DNA of 64,000 bases from Trifolium pratense (taxonomy: Eukaryota > Streptophyta > Magnoliopsida > Fabales > Fabaceae), in the NCBI RefSeq assembly GCF_020283565.1, contig NC_060060.1, positions 20,522,001 through 20,586,000 of the forward strand, in the 5' to 3' direction. The notes under the pieces are model-generated. The model was given only the letters and a program-made list of their open reading frames with translations, ran no database searches and was not told the origin of the DNA. Below, piece by piece: positions 23,429-37,055 of this stretch. Made by a program: the position numbers and the translations under genes. The number at the start of each line of letters is the position of its first letter. The stretch's first letter is position 1.

Positions 23429-23540
23429 GGAAAGTGAGAAAAACGACAAAAAAATAATAAAAGTGTTTGGATTTTTGTGTTTCGAAACGTACTACGAGTG
23501 TTTGCTTTTTTCTTTGTTTGGTTCTGTGAACGTAGGTTTC

Positions 23541-23631
23541 GGATATATATAGGAAGGGAAAGGGAGGGACACGTGTTGGGATATGATTTGGTGGTGGTTT
23601 AGTATTTGCGATTTTGAGATTGGTACACGTG
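23541..23631 (-). promoter_or_regulatory. Promoter of the U-box gene: TATA box and two G-box/ABRE motifs
   Basis: Upstream on the minus strand are a TATATATA box (about 23543-23550, some 115 bp before the ATG) and two CACGTG G-boxes at 23570-23575 and 23626-23631, the first as ACACGTGT. CACGTG with an ACGTG core is the classical ABA-response element context bound by bZIP factors. Two copies this close to a TATA box fit the ABA-inducible behaviour reported for PUB18/19-type genes. Motif-based inference. Confidence 0.6.
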
Positions 23632-23949
23632 GATATTTTGGATCTAGTGAAAAGGAGGGTTCTGAGGAAGTGACGCGTGTTGTGGGATTTAATTAAAATG
23701 GAAAGGGAAGGTGCTTTTGAAGTTGCTTGGAGTTGGAGAGAGAGAGGCAGTCGACATGCATTGATGATGACAACGTGGAATTATTAAGATTCAGAGTTCA
23801 GATTGGAGAAAATTGTGGCTTTGGGTTGGCCAATTATTTGGGTTTTAGATTTTTTATTTATTTTTTTTAAATGTGGGTTTAGATTATTTAATTAGGTCAA
23901 TTTTGCTTGGTGATTATCTTTTGGTCTTAAAGTCAATAGGAGTATTAAT
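23632..23949. other. Distal upstream region of the U-box gene
   Basis: Includes an additional ACGCGTGT near 23673 and an AG repeat near 23738-23746. No coding sequence or repeat boundary was recognised. Confidence 0.4.
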
Positions 23950-24320
23950 AGTGGCGGAACCGGGAAAAATTTATTGGATGGACCACTAAAAAATTTATGG
24001 CTTATAATTTATAAGTTTGTATTGAAAAATAAAAAATTGGTAACATTTTTTCTTGAGCTTATGCTTGCTAGCTAGTTTATATATAGTATATGAACTAATA
24101 TTTTTACTTGCACTTGAACTAATATGCGTACCGAGTGACTTACAATCATCAATAATAAACTTTAAACTATTTTCATTAATATTTGTACTAATATATATAC
24201 CGAATAAATTAAAATCATTAATAATACACTTAAACTAATACTTTATACTTATAAAAATATTATTTTTTTGGGATGAGGGTGGGCCGTGGTACACCTCAGC
24301 CACCCCTAGTTCCGGTGCTG
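23950..24320. mobile_element. Possible small TIR element
   Basis: The left end reads AGTGGCGGAACCGGGA and the reverse complement of the right end reads AGCACCGGAACTAGGG, a decayed inverted repeat about 370 bp apart. The interior is AT-rich and noncoding. The flanks show TATTA-like sequence on both sides, not a clean duplication. Class uncertain. Confidence 0.45.
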
Positions 24321-24529
24321 TATTATTGATCTACTAGTTTATTATCACAAAAAAAAAGTATTGAACTATTTTGTGTTGGCAAGGGGCTGCTGCTTGACAT
24401 GTTCTTTTGAATGGGTCATTGCCCATACATAGCCCATAATAAGGACCTTTGACAAAAAAAAAAAAAAAGAGGTACACAAGTAAATTAATGTTTGATCATG
24501 TATAAGTTTTCGTTTTGTATATAGTTTAC

Positions 24530-25079
24530 TGCACAAAAAGGAAATTTTTGGGGGTCTAATGCAGTCCACTTTGCTAACTCATATGCTCTTTTATGGCCAG
24601 GTTTCTTCTTACCCAGAAAATGGAAGAGCTAGGATTTTTTTTCCAGGAACACAACAATTTGTCCCCAATTGAATATAGGGAATTGTCTACTTAATTTGTA
24701 TTGTATCATCGTTATTATGACATGAGCATCCATCTCGAAATTAACTTTCTACAACTGAAACTTGATTGCCATGTCCATAGTTTCATTGATACCAAGACCT
24801 TCACCATACGTATAGCTTCCCTCATTCCCTTTCGATCACCCGAGTCGAAGCTCCAACGCAACTCCTGTCCACCCTTCGTAGGATTAACCCTAACCCCCAA
24901 TGGCGATCACTCATAGAGTGAGCCTCCACATTAAGTTTTAGAACATGCATTAATGGGGGACTCCAGCTCATGTTACTCCCCTCATCCCCAAACAAATCAC
25001 GTAGTCCTAATCTCCAAACATAATAAATGATTAGACCACTATTGAAATCGTAGCTAAATTCTTTTTTCTTGACCTTCAA
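24530..25079 (-). pseudogene. LINE/RNase H-like domain relic
   Basis: On the minus strand the frame 25079 to 24822 contains WSPPLMHVLKLNVEAHSMSD, then HWGLGLILRRVDRSCVGAST. This matches the start of plant RVT_3/RNase H-like domains (W-PP---LKLNVDA---DG-WG-G). A second frame (24900 to 24715) carries on with REAIRMVKVLVSM. Further left, HKRAYELAKWTALDP matches the usual AH-LAKW end of the domain. The first catalytic Asp is Glu here (NVEA), and several frameshifts break the reading frame. Confidence 0.65.
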
Positions 25080-26402
25080 CCATCACCAAACAATAATTTA
25101 GTCTCTATCATACTACTTTTCAACATCATGGAGGATTTTCTGAATTGTGGTGCGTATATATGTGATTGTACAACCATGTCTTTTCTACTTTAAAATGAGA
25201 CATATCATCCTTTTCACCATAAATTTTCTTCCATAAAAAAAATATACATCATTATTATTATCACATTACTCCTTCACTAATTTATAACTACTAATTTATA
25301 TGTCAAAAGGCACACACTTTGTGTTTTATATTTATACAAATTTATATTCAGTTTTATATAATTAAAATTTTATTTATTAAGACACCGAAAAAAATATTAT
25401 TTATTAAACATTTATCATTATATTTTTACTCTGTGTTTGGCACGAGCTCAAAGACCGTTTAAGATTTTGCCATTCAAAAAAAAAAAAATTAACACAACTT
25501 ATTATTTTCTTAAAAATAATCACAATCTATTTTTATGGACAGATAAGTTAAATAATGTACCCCTAAAAAAATGAAATAATGAGCAGCATAAAGGACAATG
25601 GTAGCTCGTGCAATTGACGACACGAAGACTATTATTGTGTGAAACTGCATTTGCCATGTTAATGTTAATCAAGTACTAGTACTGTCACACTCATTGAAAG
25701 TGGCAAAAGCAAGCAAAACATCAAGTGGTTGATAATAAAAACCCTAATCCCAACGAAACCCTAATTGAAAGTCCTATCATTTTCATTGCTACTTTTCAAA
25801 TATTTTCCTTTTCTGGGCACCCACAATAGCCGAAAGCACCGTCACCAAAGGATCACACGCCTACTAACATTACTTGCATGAAAAATAGGATATATTTTTT
25901 TAGAAAAATATTGGGCACCGTTTAAGAAAGTAAATATAGTAATATGACATTAAACTTTGTACAATCAACATTTCGAAAGTTTAAAAAGTATTATTTTCAA
26001 TTTAAATTTTTTTTTTTTTAGTTTCAGTAACCAGTGCCCCAAGGCACCGGTTAGCATAACCCATTTTTTTATTTATTTGTATAAGTCATTTTGAATAAGC
26101 TATTTAAAATTGAAACCCACATGTATTGTCTGGTGGAAAAACCTTTAAACTTTGGTAGTATGTTCCCATCAAAATATCATGTTTGAATCTTCTTGGTGCC
26201 ACTTTATTTGTTGGCCAAATACAAAAACTTGAATTAATATTCAATTTTCTACAAAATTATAATATACATTAATGAAGTGTAATTTAAAAACAATAGCAAT
26301 AAATATTATATAAATTAAAAACCCAAAAAAAAATTATATAAATTGGCAACATTTACTTGTATTTTAGGCCAATCAAAATAAATTTTAGTTGATTATATTT
26401 AA
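25080..26402. other. Intergenic, mostly AT-rich; one MITE-end motif
   Basis: No gene. At about 26026-26062 the sequence AACCAGTGCCCCAAGGCAC followed by CGGTTAGCATAACCC resembles the end of the GTGCCCC MITE family seen at 17417 and 26631. Its partner may be the GGGCACCGTTTAAG near 25912. Several poly-A/T runs. Confidence 0.4.
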
Positions 26403-26515
26403 GTAGTCTAATGACTAGAAATTTCACTTTAAAAGTGAATAAGAGAGTGTCCGAAGTTCAAATTTTGACGCCAAAATATATAATGTGATGTTCCTACAAA
26501 ATGAACTAAGTTCAC
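26403..26515 (-). repeat. tRNA-derived SINE-like remnant
   Basis: A degenerate minus-strand copy of the same unit as 11176-11302: AGTAGTCTAATGACTAGAA at the end, a CACTTTAAAAGTGAATAAG segment, and a decayed box B around GAAGTTCAAATTTTG. No clear target-site duplication. Confidence 0.5.
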
Positions 26516-26630
26516 AATAACGATATTTTTTCAATTATACCTCAATTTTATTATTCTCTACTTTATATTTATGACAATTAAAAGACACCAATAATTAAGA
26601 TAAATAACAAAGTAAAAAATCTCGTAAAAA

Positions 26631-26884
26631 ATGCTAATGAGTGTCCCTGGGGCACTCTTTAAACATTCTATTTAAAGAAATGTTCGTTCAAAAAGTTAAA
26701 TTTTTAATGTGTTAACTTCACGCATTTTCATAACCATTACATAAAAACGGGTGGAATGGGTAGCTCAACCGGTTAAGCTAATTGAGCTAAAAGTTAAGGA
26801 GCGGGAGGTTCAGGGTTCAAGTCCCGACAAAAAAAAAAACTAACATAACATTGTAATACTGACAACAGAGATACTCATTAGCAA
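26631..26884. mobile_element. GTGCCCC-family MITE carrying a nested SINE
   Basis: The left end is ATGCTAATGAGTGTCCCTGG and the right end, GAGATACTCATTAGCAAG, is its degenerate reverse complement. The interior holds a tRNA-like SINE at 26748-26840. A sister copy lies at 26969-27139, with similar spacing apart from the SINE. Confidence 0.65.
26748..26840 (+). mobile_element. tRNA-derived SINE (Pol III A and B boxes)
   Basis: Box A is TAGCTCAACCGG at 26761-26772 and box B is GGTTCAAGTCC at about 26815-26825, a spacing typical of Pol III promoters. An A-rich run (26829-26839) follows directly. It resembles a tRNA but the acceptor stem does not pair, so it is a SINE and not a functional tRNA. Confidence 0.7.
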
Positions 26885-26968
26885 GACAAAAAAATTCCAG
26901 TCAAAACATCATTTTTTTCCCCTTACTACCAATATCTACTATTAAATTATCAAATAAAACAAGGGTTT

Positions 26969-27139
26969 TGTTAACGAGTGCATCCGAAACACTCTTTAAG
27001 CATTCAATTTAATGAAATTTTGTATTAAAAAAATTAAATATTATAATTTCCAATGATTGACTTTACGCATTCCCATAAAAATTTTATAAAAAATTACTAT
27101 TTAAAATCTTAAAAAATACTCCGAAGACACTCGTTAACA
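26969..27139. mobile_element. GTGCCCC-family MITE, second copy, ~171 bp
   Basis: Left end TGTTAACGAGTGCATCCGAA; the right end, CCGAAGACACTCGTTAACA, is its imperfect reverse complement. Noncoding, AT-rich core. A looser relative may span about 27415-27660 (GGGTCATGCTAAATAGT at left and GCTTAACTAGTGCCC at right). Confidence 0.65.
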
Positions 27140-27768
27140 TTTGCCATAAAACAATTATCATTAAACAGAGGAGTAATGTTTTATCGATCTATACGAAAAT
27201 ACAAGACAAATAAATATATATTTTTTTGAAGTACAAGACAAATAAATAATTTTTTTTTGAAAATCTCTGATTCTATGAGAAGGAGACAATAATCTAAAGT
27301 TTAGATGTGAGATAAACAATTTATCACAAAAAACAAACTCGAATTTTTTTAAATAAAAAATTTACTAACCACTTGCGTCCACTTTCTTATAGTTATAAAA
27401 ATATTATGGGTCATGCTAAATAGTATTCCTGGGTTCTTGTTAAGTATATTAAAAAAAAAGTTAATGCTTAAAAGATGACTTTTTTGTATTTTTTTTTGTT
27501 TATAATGAGTTGAAGATCGAACTCAGGATTTATAACATACTACCCAAATTCCTTACCGCTAAATCAAACCTAGTGACTTGACTTTTTTTATATTTTTAAT
27601 GTGCTAAATACACATGTTTCAAAGCAAAACTTGAATATATGCTTAACTAGTGCCCTTTCCAAATATTATTACTAGGAATGAGAATGTGAAAATAATAATA
27701 AAAAAAAAACTTATAATAACGATGTGAGTATTAATTATTACATGATGAAAAAATGAATCTTGTGTGAA
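27140..27768. other. Upstream region of spermidine synthase with MITE debris
   Basis: No gene. 27415-27660 is bounded by the GTGCCCC-family ends described for the neighbouring MITEs, about 110 bp from the TATA box. Remaining sequence is AT-rich. Confidence 0.4.
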
Positions 27769-27776
27769 TATAAATA
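27769..27776 (+). promoter_or_regulatory. TATA box of spermidine synthase
   Basis: TATAAATA lies 66 bp before the ATG, which gives a short 5' UTR of roughly 30-40 bases. Motif and position only. Confidence 0.55.
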
Positions 27777-27834
27777 GAGAACACAAGAAAAGGGCACAAG
27801 GAACGAGTGACTTCCCTACTCATTGCTAACAAAC

Positions 27835-31677
<3,843 letters not shown>

Positions 31678-32805
31678 GAACATTTTCATGGGATTGAAAG
31701 GGCACTTCACTTTTAGATGTTGGTATTCATCCTTTTATCGATCAATCCATCTCCGCCAATGAACCGTGGAATAAATTAGCGCTTCAAGTTGACATTGAAG
31801 TTAACTTTTATTTCATGTAAAATGAGTTGTAGTTGATGGATTCATTTCTTAGGAACTTGCCTCAAACATTATTGACAATATGGAACTTTTTTGTTGAATG
31901 CACATGCTTGGTTTTTACCTATTTCAAATTAAAATTCCAATTCTTTCTTGTGTTTGATTTTTAGACGCAATTGGACTCAGACTCAGACTCAGACTTTTTA
32001 AGCCAGGTCTCAGACTCGATAAGTCAGGTGATAAGTCAGGTTTTTTTGGTAGCGATTATTCATCAGCAAAACTGATAAATATTTCGCACCAATAATATAG
32101 TTACCAAAAAGCACACTTGACATATGTTGAAATAAGTTGAATCTTACACGTCAAAGTAATCTCTTGACAAAGGAGAAGCATGTGATACTCATTCAAATAG
32201 AGAGTGAGGAAACTTTCATGAAATGATGGATATTTTTTTAGCATCTGTGACTGTTACGTCCAAAAGTATGATATATGCATCTTACAGATCTTAAAAAAGT
32301 GATTTCTCTAGGCACAAAAGATTACCAAATCATTACATAAGGCTCTAAAAAAAGATAGGTTTGATATTAGTATCATACAATTTTTGGGTAGATTTCAAGT
32401 TTTTTTCACTCATGTTTCAATGAAGAATTCAATCAGCCAAATTGGAGAAGCTTTGAACCAAATTAAGAACTCAACCAGCCACTTATACTAAGTTAGTTGC
32501 ATAATGTAAAGCTTAAACAAGTTACAACCATTATTAGGGTAAACATTAGCAATTTGAAGATGCAAGATAGTAATGTGCACATAGCAAACTTTATTGCATA
32601 AGGGATTATCTGAAACCGAAAAAAAGAAAAGGAAGACTAACAAGTACCAATCAAAAAATATAACAATCCTCCGAAGCAAACATCCGAAAAGTCATTTAAA
32701 ATTTAACCTCATACCGGTACCCTCTAAATAAAATTTATTTAAAATTTAAATTTTACCTAGAGAATACTGTTACCTAATTAAACTTCGGAGTACTTAAATG
32801 TTCAC

Positions 32806-32809
<4 letters not shown>
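31678..32809. other. 3' flank of spermidine synthase, no gene
   Basis: Presumed 3' UTR to about 31930. A small minisatellite built on GACTCA and AAGTCAGG occurs at about 31975-32042. Open frame 32488-32679 (-) has no features. Otherwise AT-rich intergenic sequence. Confidence 0.45.

Positions 32810-32898
<89 letters not shown>
32810..32898. repeat. (TA)n microsatellite, about 44 repeats
   Basis: An uninterrupted AT/TA dinucleotide run of 89 bp. An 18-bp sequence beginning ATATAGTAGAGTAGAAC directly follows and is repeated about 34 bp later. Such runs are polymorphic and can extrude cruciforms. Confidence 0.95.
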
Positions 32899-32901
<3 letters not shown>

Positions 32902-33289
32902 GAGTAGAACTTTTTTTTTTGAACGGCATATAGTAGAGTAGAACTATACTGTAACAGATAAATGGATTTTAGGGATGAACCGATAAAATCCAATTCTCAA
33001 GAGTAGGGATTCTAAGATTTAGAATAGAATCCGGTACAATTAAGAAAGATTATGCAAACTATTTGTGTTAATATATTCCATTTTGGCTTCTTAAAAAAAA
33101 AAGATTATGCAAACATGATATTAAATGAGAGAGTTTGAGGGAAGAAGATAATTTGTTGAATATTGATAGATTAAGTTTCAAATGAGACACAATGCCTTTA
33201 AATTTAAATACAATCATAAATGATAAAAGTGTAAAATGACATAATAAAAACTATTATTTAAAATAAACTACTTAATTCTTATAACAATA

Positions 33290-33800
33290 CCCTCCCCTTC
33301 AAACATTTTTGTCCTGAAGGATCAACAATCACAAGTTCCATAATTGAGAGGCAAAACTTTCCATTTGATTAAAACTTTAGCATCTCGAACATTAGCATGT
33401 CCTCCTCACTGACTTCATTAAAACATTTCTTGAATTTGTCATCTAGGAATAGAGAAATATATTCTCGGATATGAGGATTCATGTGAAGGAAGTACTCAAG
33501 GGAGAAATTCAAAGTTGCCAAGGGTTTCTTATCATATGCAAAAGGGAAGTTACTATTGAAGACCATAGTACCCCTTAAAAGGGCTATTTCTTCTTTCACA
33601 TAGAAGTCCATTAGTAGCTGTTAAAAAACCCAATTGAATGACTTCGTTGGAGATAGCCCTTGTGATTCCAAAATCAAAGCACAACATCTCAAAGGCAAAG
33701 GCATCATCTCAAAAATGAGCTTAAGTTGTTGTAGTTTCCCAGCAAACCTATTACAAATATGTGATGCATCTATTAACATGAATCCTCATATTATCCTTCC
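33290..33800 (-). pseudogene. Unrecognised degraded coding-like sequence
   Basis: On the minus strand, frames around 33780-33630 and 33611-33369 read like eroded protein (segments EMMPLPLRCCALILE, SPTKSFNWVF then a stop, then MDFYVKEEIALLRGTMVF). The composition is less AT-rich than the surroundings. The end near 33330-33290 (sense CAAAAATGTTTGAAGGGGAGG) faintly recalls the 3' end of a Ty3/gypsy pol frame. I do not recognise the family; a retroelement relic is the likeliest reading. Confidence 0.35.
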
Positions 33801-35005
33801 ATTTACAACTTGAAGTCTTAGATAGCACATGGTCTGAGGATTTATTTGTAATGGTTCTATCAACAAGTGATGACAATGAGACTTTACTACAATGTTGAGC
33901 TACCTTCACAATTTGATAAGTTGATAGATACTCTAGTCAAAGCATTCAAAACTAACACTACTGTAAGTAGTCACTGTTTCAATAATAGTTCTAGTGGCTT
34001 TGTTCAGCATACAAAAGTTTGGTACTACTAAAATGGGATTCAAGTTTTCCCCTATACTTGCTTTATGGTTCATTGCTCTTGGTTCTATTGGAATTTATAA
34101 TATAGCTATGCATGATATTTCTGTTCATAGAGCAATCAATCCAGCTTATATTGTGTTCTTTGTGTTACCGGTAAATCGTTTTTATCACTTTCATCATGAG
34201 TACTGCATTTGATTAACATAATTATCGACATATTTACTTGGTAACGTTATTTGAAGTTTCTTTTATATACCATGAACATGAACATGAACATGACCTTTGT
34301 TTTGTCACTCATCAGATTAGTCTGCTTGTAATACTGTTCATATTTCGTTTTCATTTGTTTCTTAGGATTGCTCTTAATTTTAGAGTTGTGAATTTGCGAT
34401 GCAGTACGTGAGATCATTTGTTAGATAGTTTATTCTTTGTTTTGAGAGTCCCACATTCGATGAGATATAACATGAAAATGAGTTTATAAGTGGGAGATAA
34501 TCCAAACCCTAAACATTACATACCGGTTTTGTAGGTTTGAGTTAGGCTTAACCTAAATATTACATGCAAGTTTTCAGGTCACACTCCAAGTGTCCTAGGT
34601 GTGAAGGTGAATGTTGAGAGTACTACATTGGATTAGATATCAAATATATTCTATGATTCCGTTCCAGGTAATATTTCTTAAGCACTATGTTTATGAATGT
34701 GCATATTAGTCACTGTCCTTAAAACTTTAATTCAATGTTGTCAGAACCATACCGAAGATCGAACCAGTGAGAATTATGGATCATCGTTCAATCGTTAGAA
34801 CTAGCCATGGTTGAACTCAGCTCTATCCAGTTCTATATAAAGGTGAACCAACTGAGGTTGAACCAACCTCCATACTGGCCAGTTCTTGATTCAATCAGTT
34901 GAACTTGAACCATTCGGCCTAGTACAGTCCGGTTTTCATAACACTAGTCAAATTATGAGATATCTGTGCTTTGTGTGAAACAGGAAGTCTTTTCTGGCCA
35001 GTGTT

Positions 35006-35095
35006 TGTGATTGCAACACTTGCTGCTATGATTGCTAGCCAAGCAATGATATCTGCTACACTTGCTGCAATGATTGCTAGCCAAGTTCATAGGCC
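35006..35095 (+). repeat. Duplicated TLAAMIASQ segment inside KUP pseudogene block 2
   Basis: The sequence ACACTTGCTGCTATGATTGC occurs at about 35015-35034 and again, with one change, at about 35057-35076. Translation reads ATLAAMIASQAMISATLAAM, then IASQ, and resumes at KFIGQIYIP. In intact KUPs the second position carries TFS-VKQ followed by about 25 further residues, so the duplication replaced about 75 bp of coding sequence. Confidence 0.75.
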
Positions 35096-35254
35096 AAATT
35101 TACATTCCTGTAATAAACTGGTTTCTTATGATCATGTGCATACTTATTGTTTACATCTTCCGAAGAACTACCGATATTGCAAATGCATATGGTAAAGTTC
35201 CTCTCATCTCCATATTCCATGTAGTACTATTATTTTCTTTACTCTTTTTTAACA

Positions 35255-35410
35255 GTATTAGGTTCACTATAAGCTGTTTTCATAAGCTATCCTGGAGAGT
35301 TTGTGGATATAAGTTGTTTCTGTATACTATAAGCTGTTTTTATATAGACTATAACTAGTGAACATGTCATAAGTTGTTATAAGCTATCTCCCAAAATGTT
35401 TATGCTAGAA
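35255..35410. mobile_element. Eroded MITE copy (ATAAGCTG family) in the KUP pseudogene
   Basis: Repeated ACTATAAGCTGTTTT units, CATAAGCTATCCTGGAGAG and GAACATGTCATAAG match the family seen at 62902-63110 in the functional KUP gene. Borders are decayed. About 35640-35740 holds a second decayed MITE (ACTGACACTTC ... GTATCTGTGTTTGTGTC). Confidence 0.5.
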
Positions 35411-36244
35411 GTCAATTCGAACATGTATATCATGAAATGTTTGACTATATGATGATTTCAAACCAATTTTATATTCTGGATTTGTAATATATGTTTCATG
35501 ATGTTCATGACTCCAATTTGACTATGTGTAGTGAAAATTTATGTTAAAACATCAATCAAACAGTAGAATATTGATCAAATTGTAATAACTTGTTTTTTAC
35601 TTGATGGACTGAATCAGAAACTGTTGATTTACAACAGAAAACTATGAGCACTGACACTTCGAATTAAAAACTTGTTACTTGTTAGGTGTCCGATACTTGA
35701 GATTAGAGTTGTGTTCAGTATCTGTGTTTGTGTCGGTGATTCAAAGACAGAAAGAGGTCAAATGATATTGGAAGCTTGCCATTATATTTATAGAATTTAT
35801 ATTGTTATTGCAGGCATAGCTGAAGTTGGAGTCACACGATGGTTAGCACAAAATTAGTGACACTTGTAATGCTTTTAGTTTGGCAAAAGAACTTATTTAT
35901 GGTAATTTCATTCTCACTTATATTTGGATCAGTTGAACTTATTTACATGTCATCTGTTCTATCAAAACTCTTTCAAGGTGGTTGGCTTCCACTTGCTTTT
36001 GCTGCCTTTTTCCTCTCTATGTACACATGGAACTATGGAAGTGTCCTAAAGTACAAAAGTGAAGTTAAGTACAAAACTTCATTGGATTTATTGCATGATC
36101 TTGCACCAAATCTTGGAACAGTAAGAGTTCAAGGAATAGGATTGTTATACTGAGCTTGTTACACACTGGATTTATAATGATGCATTTCAATAATATTGGA
36201 GCTGTTGATATGTTCATATCATGGGCCATGAAGGTAAACAAAGT

Positions 36245-36397
36245 TGATGATTTCTCTTTCCACTTCAAATTTCTCTTTTCGTGCAGAAAATTTCGGAAAA
36301 CGTTTTCCAAATTTTTTTACAATAAAAAAAGTTTTCGATTTTTTTTGCGTTTTTTGCACGAAAAGAGAAATTCAGGAGGTGTGGAGAGAAATCATCA
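36245..36397. mobile_element. 153-bp TIR element in copy A
   Basis: Inverted ends TGATGATTTCTCTTTCC (left) and GGAGAGAAATCATCA (right), with inner arms TTTCTCTTTTCGTGC and GCACGAAAAGAGAAA. AAAGTT occurs next to both ends, compatible with a target duplication. Copy B of the flank lacks the element. Confidence 0.7.
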
Positions 36398-36491
36398 CGA
36401 AAGTTGTCTTTCGACCCACAATATTAGGTTGATGGGCCAAGTCTTTTGTTTGTCTATTTTGATTGATATATATATAATTGTAATTTCCTTT

Positions 36492-36711
36492 GAGAATTTC
36501 TCTTGCCGCCCTACCTACTTCTCGCCCCTAAGCATTTCCATTTTTACCCTTCCACTACGGACATTATAAATCAATCAAGCATACACGCAGACAAAGAGTA
36601 TTGGTAGGGTGTATTTGGGGGGTATCTGCTACTTAAGTTGCGGACATGAGTATTTTGGTAAGTTCGTAAGGTTGCAAAAAAAATGGGTAGGGTAGCAAAA
36701 GAAATTCTCTT
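36492..36711. mobile_element. 220-bp TIR element between the duplicate copies
   Basis: Left GAGAATTTCTCTTGCCGCCC and right GGTAGCAAAAGAAATTCTCT are imperfect inverted repeats (TACCTAC and GGGTAGG continue the match). Noncoding. The TTTCTCT ends recall the neighbouring elements at 36245 and 37056, suggesting a related family. Confidence 0.65.
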
Positions 36712-36743
36712 TTAATGATGCATTTCAATAATATTGGAGCTGT

Positions 36744-36939
36744 GGTGTTGACTTGGGTCTTTGAAGTATGCTCCTCTCAAAGTTAGGTTTGATTCTTCCT
36801 GGTGTCAATTTCGGTGGGCTAAGTCCATACAGAGTAAAAAACTCTGGCTTTAAATTGGGCCCCCGCAAGTGGACGGTGAGATTGGTCCTCTTAGATTAGT
36901 CGATCCTAGAGTCGGATACCAAATTTTAAAAAAAATAAA
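36744..36939 (+). mobile_element. SINE with exact 17-bp target-site duplication
   Basis: Flanked on both sides by AATAATATTGGAGCTGT (36727-36743 and 36940-36956). The body starts GGTGTTGACTTGGGTC, has a box-B-like GGTTTGATTCTTCC near 36786, and ends in an A-rich tail. The exact duplication plus the A-rich end is diagnostic of target-primed retrotransposition. It resembles a common legume SINE family (GGGCTAAGTCCATACAGAG, GCAAGTGGACGGTGAGA). Confidence 0.92.
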
Positions 36940-37055
36940 AATAATATTGGAGCTGTTGATATGTTGATTGATATCATGTCATGGGCCAAGAAGGTAAAGT
37001 AAGTAGGTGGGATGAGAAAATTTCAAAGAAAGTTGTCTTTGAACTCACAGTTTTG

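Larger units (their letters stand above)
33979..36165 (+). pseudogene. KUP/HAK potassium transporter pseudogene (KUP3/KUP4-like)
   Basis: Three exon-like blocks with splice-like borders remain. Block 1 (33979-34170) encodes LVALFSIQKFGTTKMGF and SLGSIGIYN-like sequence (here LGSIGIYNIAMHDISVHRAINP). Block 2 (34984-35191) encodes SLFWPVFVIATLAAMIASQ and later QIYIPVINWFLMIMC and TTDIANAYG. Block 3 (35814-36153) encodes AEVGV, then LVTLVMLLVWQ, FGSVELIYMSSVLSK, WNYGSVLKY and LGTVRVQGIGLLY. These are the central and C-proximal parts of KUP transporters. Exons before block 1 and the exon(s) between blocks 1 and 2 are missing. Block 2 contains a local duplication with a deletion (35006-35090), and block 3 has a frameshift near 35840 and another after 36150. 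It cannot encode a transporter. Motifs resemble KUP3/KUP4, not the gene at 60194. Confidence 0.88.

Noticed and set aside
23429..23449. Seven extra N-terminal codons of the U-box protein
   Set aside because: The upstream part of the frame starts with TTG; the first ATG is at 23426-23428.
26748..26840. Functional tRNA gene
   Set aside because: Box A and B are good, but the acceptor and other stems do not pair and an A run follows, so it is a SINE.
32802..32993. Minus-strand open frame of Ile-Tyr repeats
   Set aside because: It is the translation of the (TA)n microsatellite.
36156..36569. 137-codon open frame after the KUP pseudogene
   Set aside because: It runs through a TIR element (36245-36397) and shows no conserved motif.
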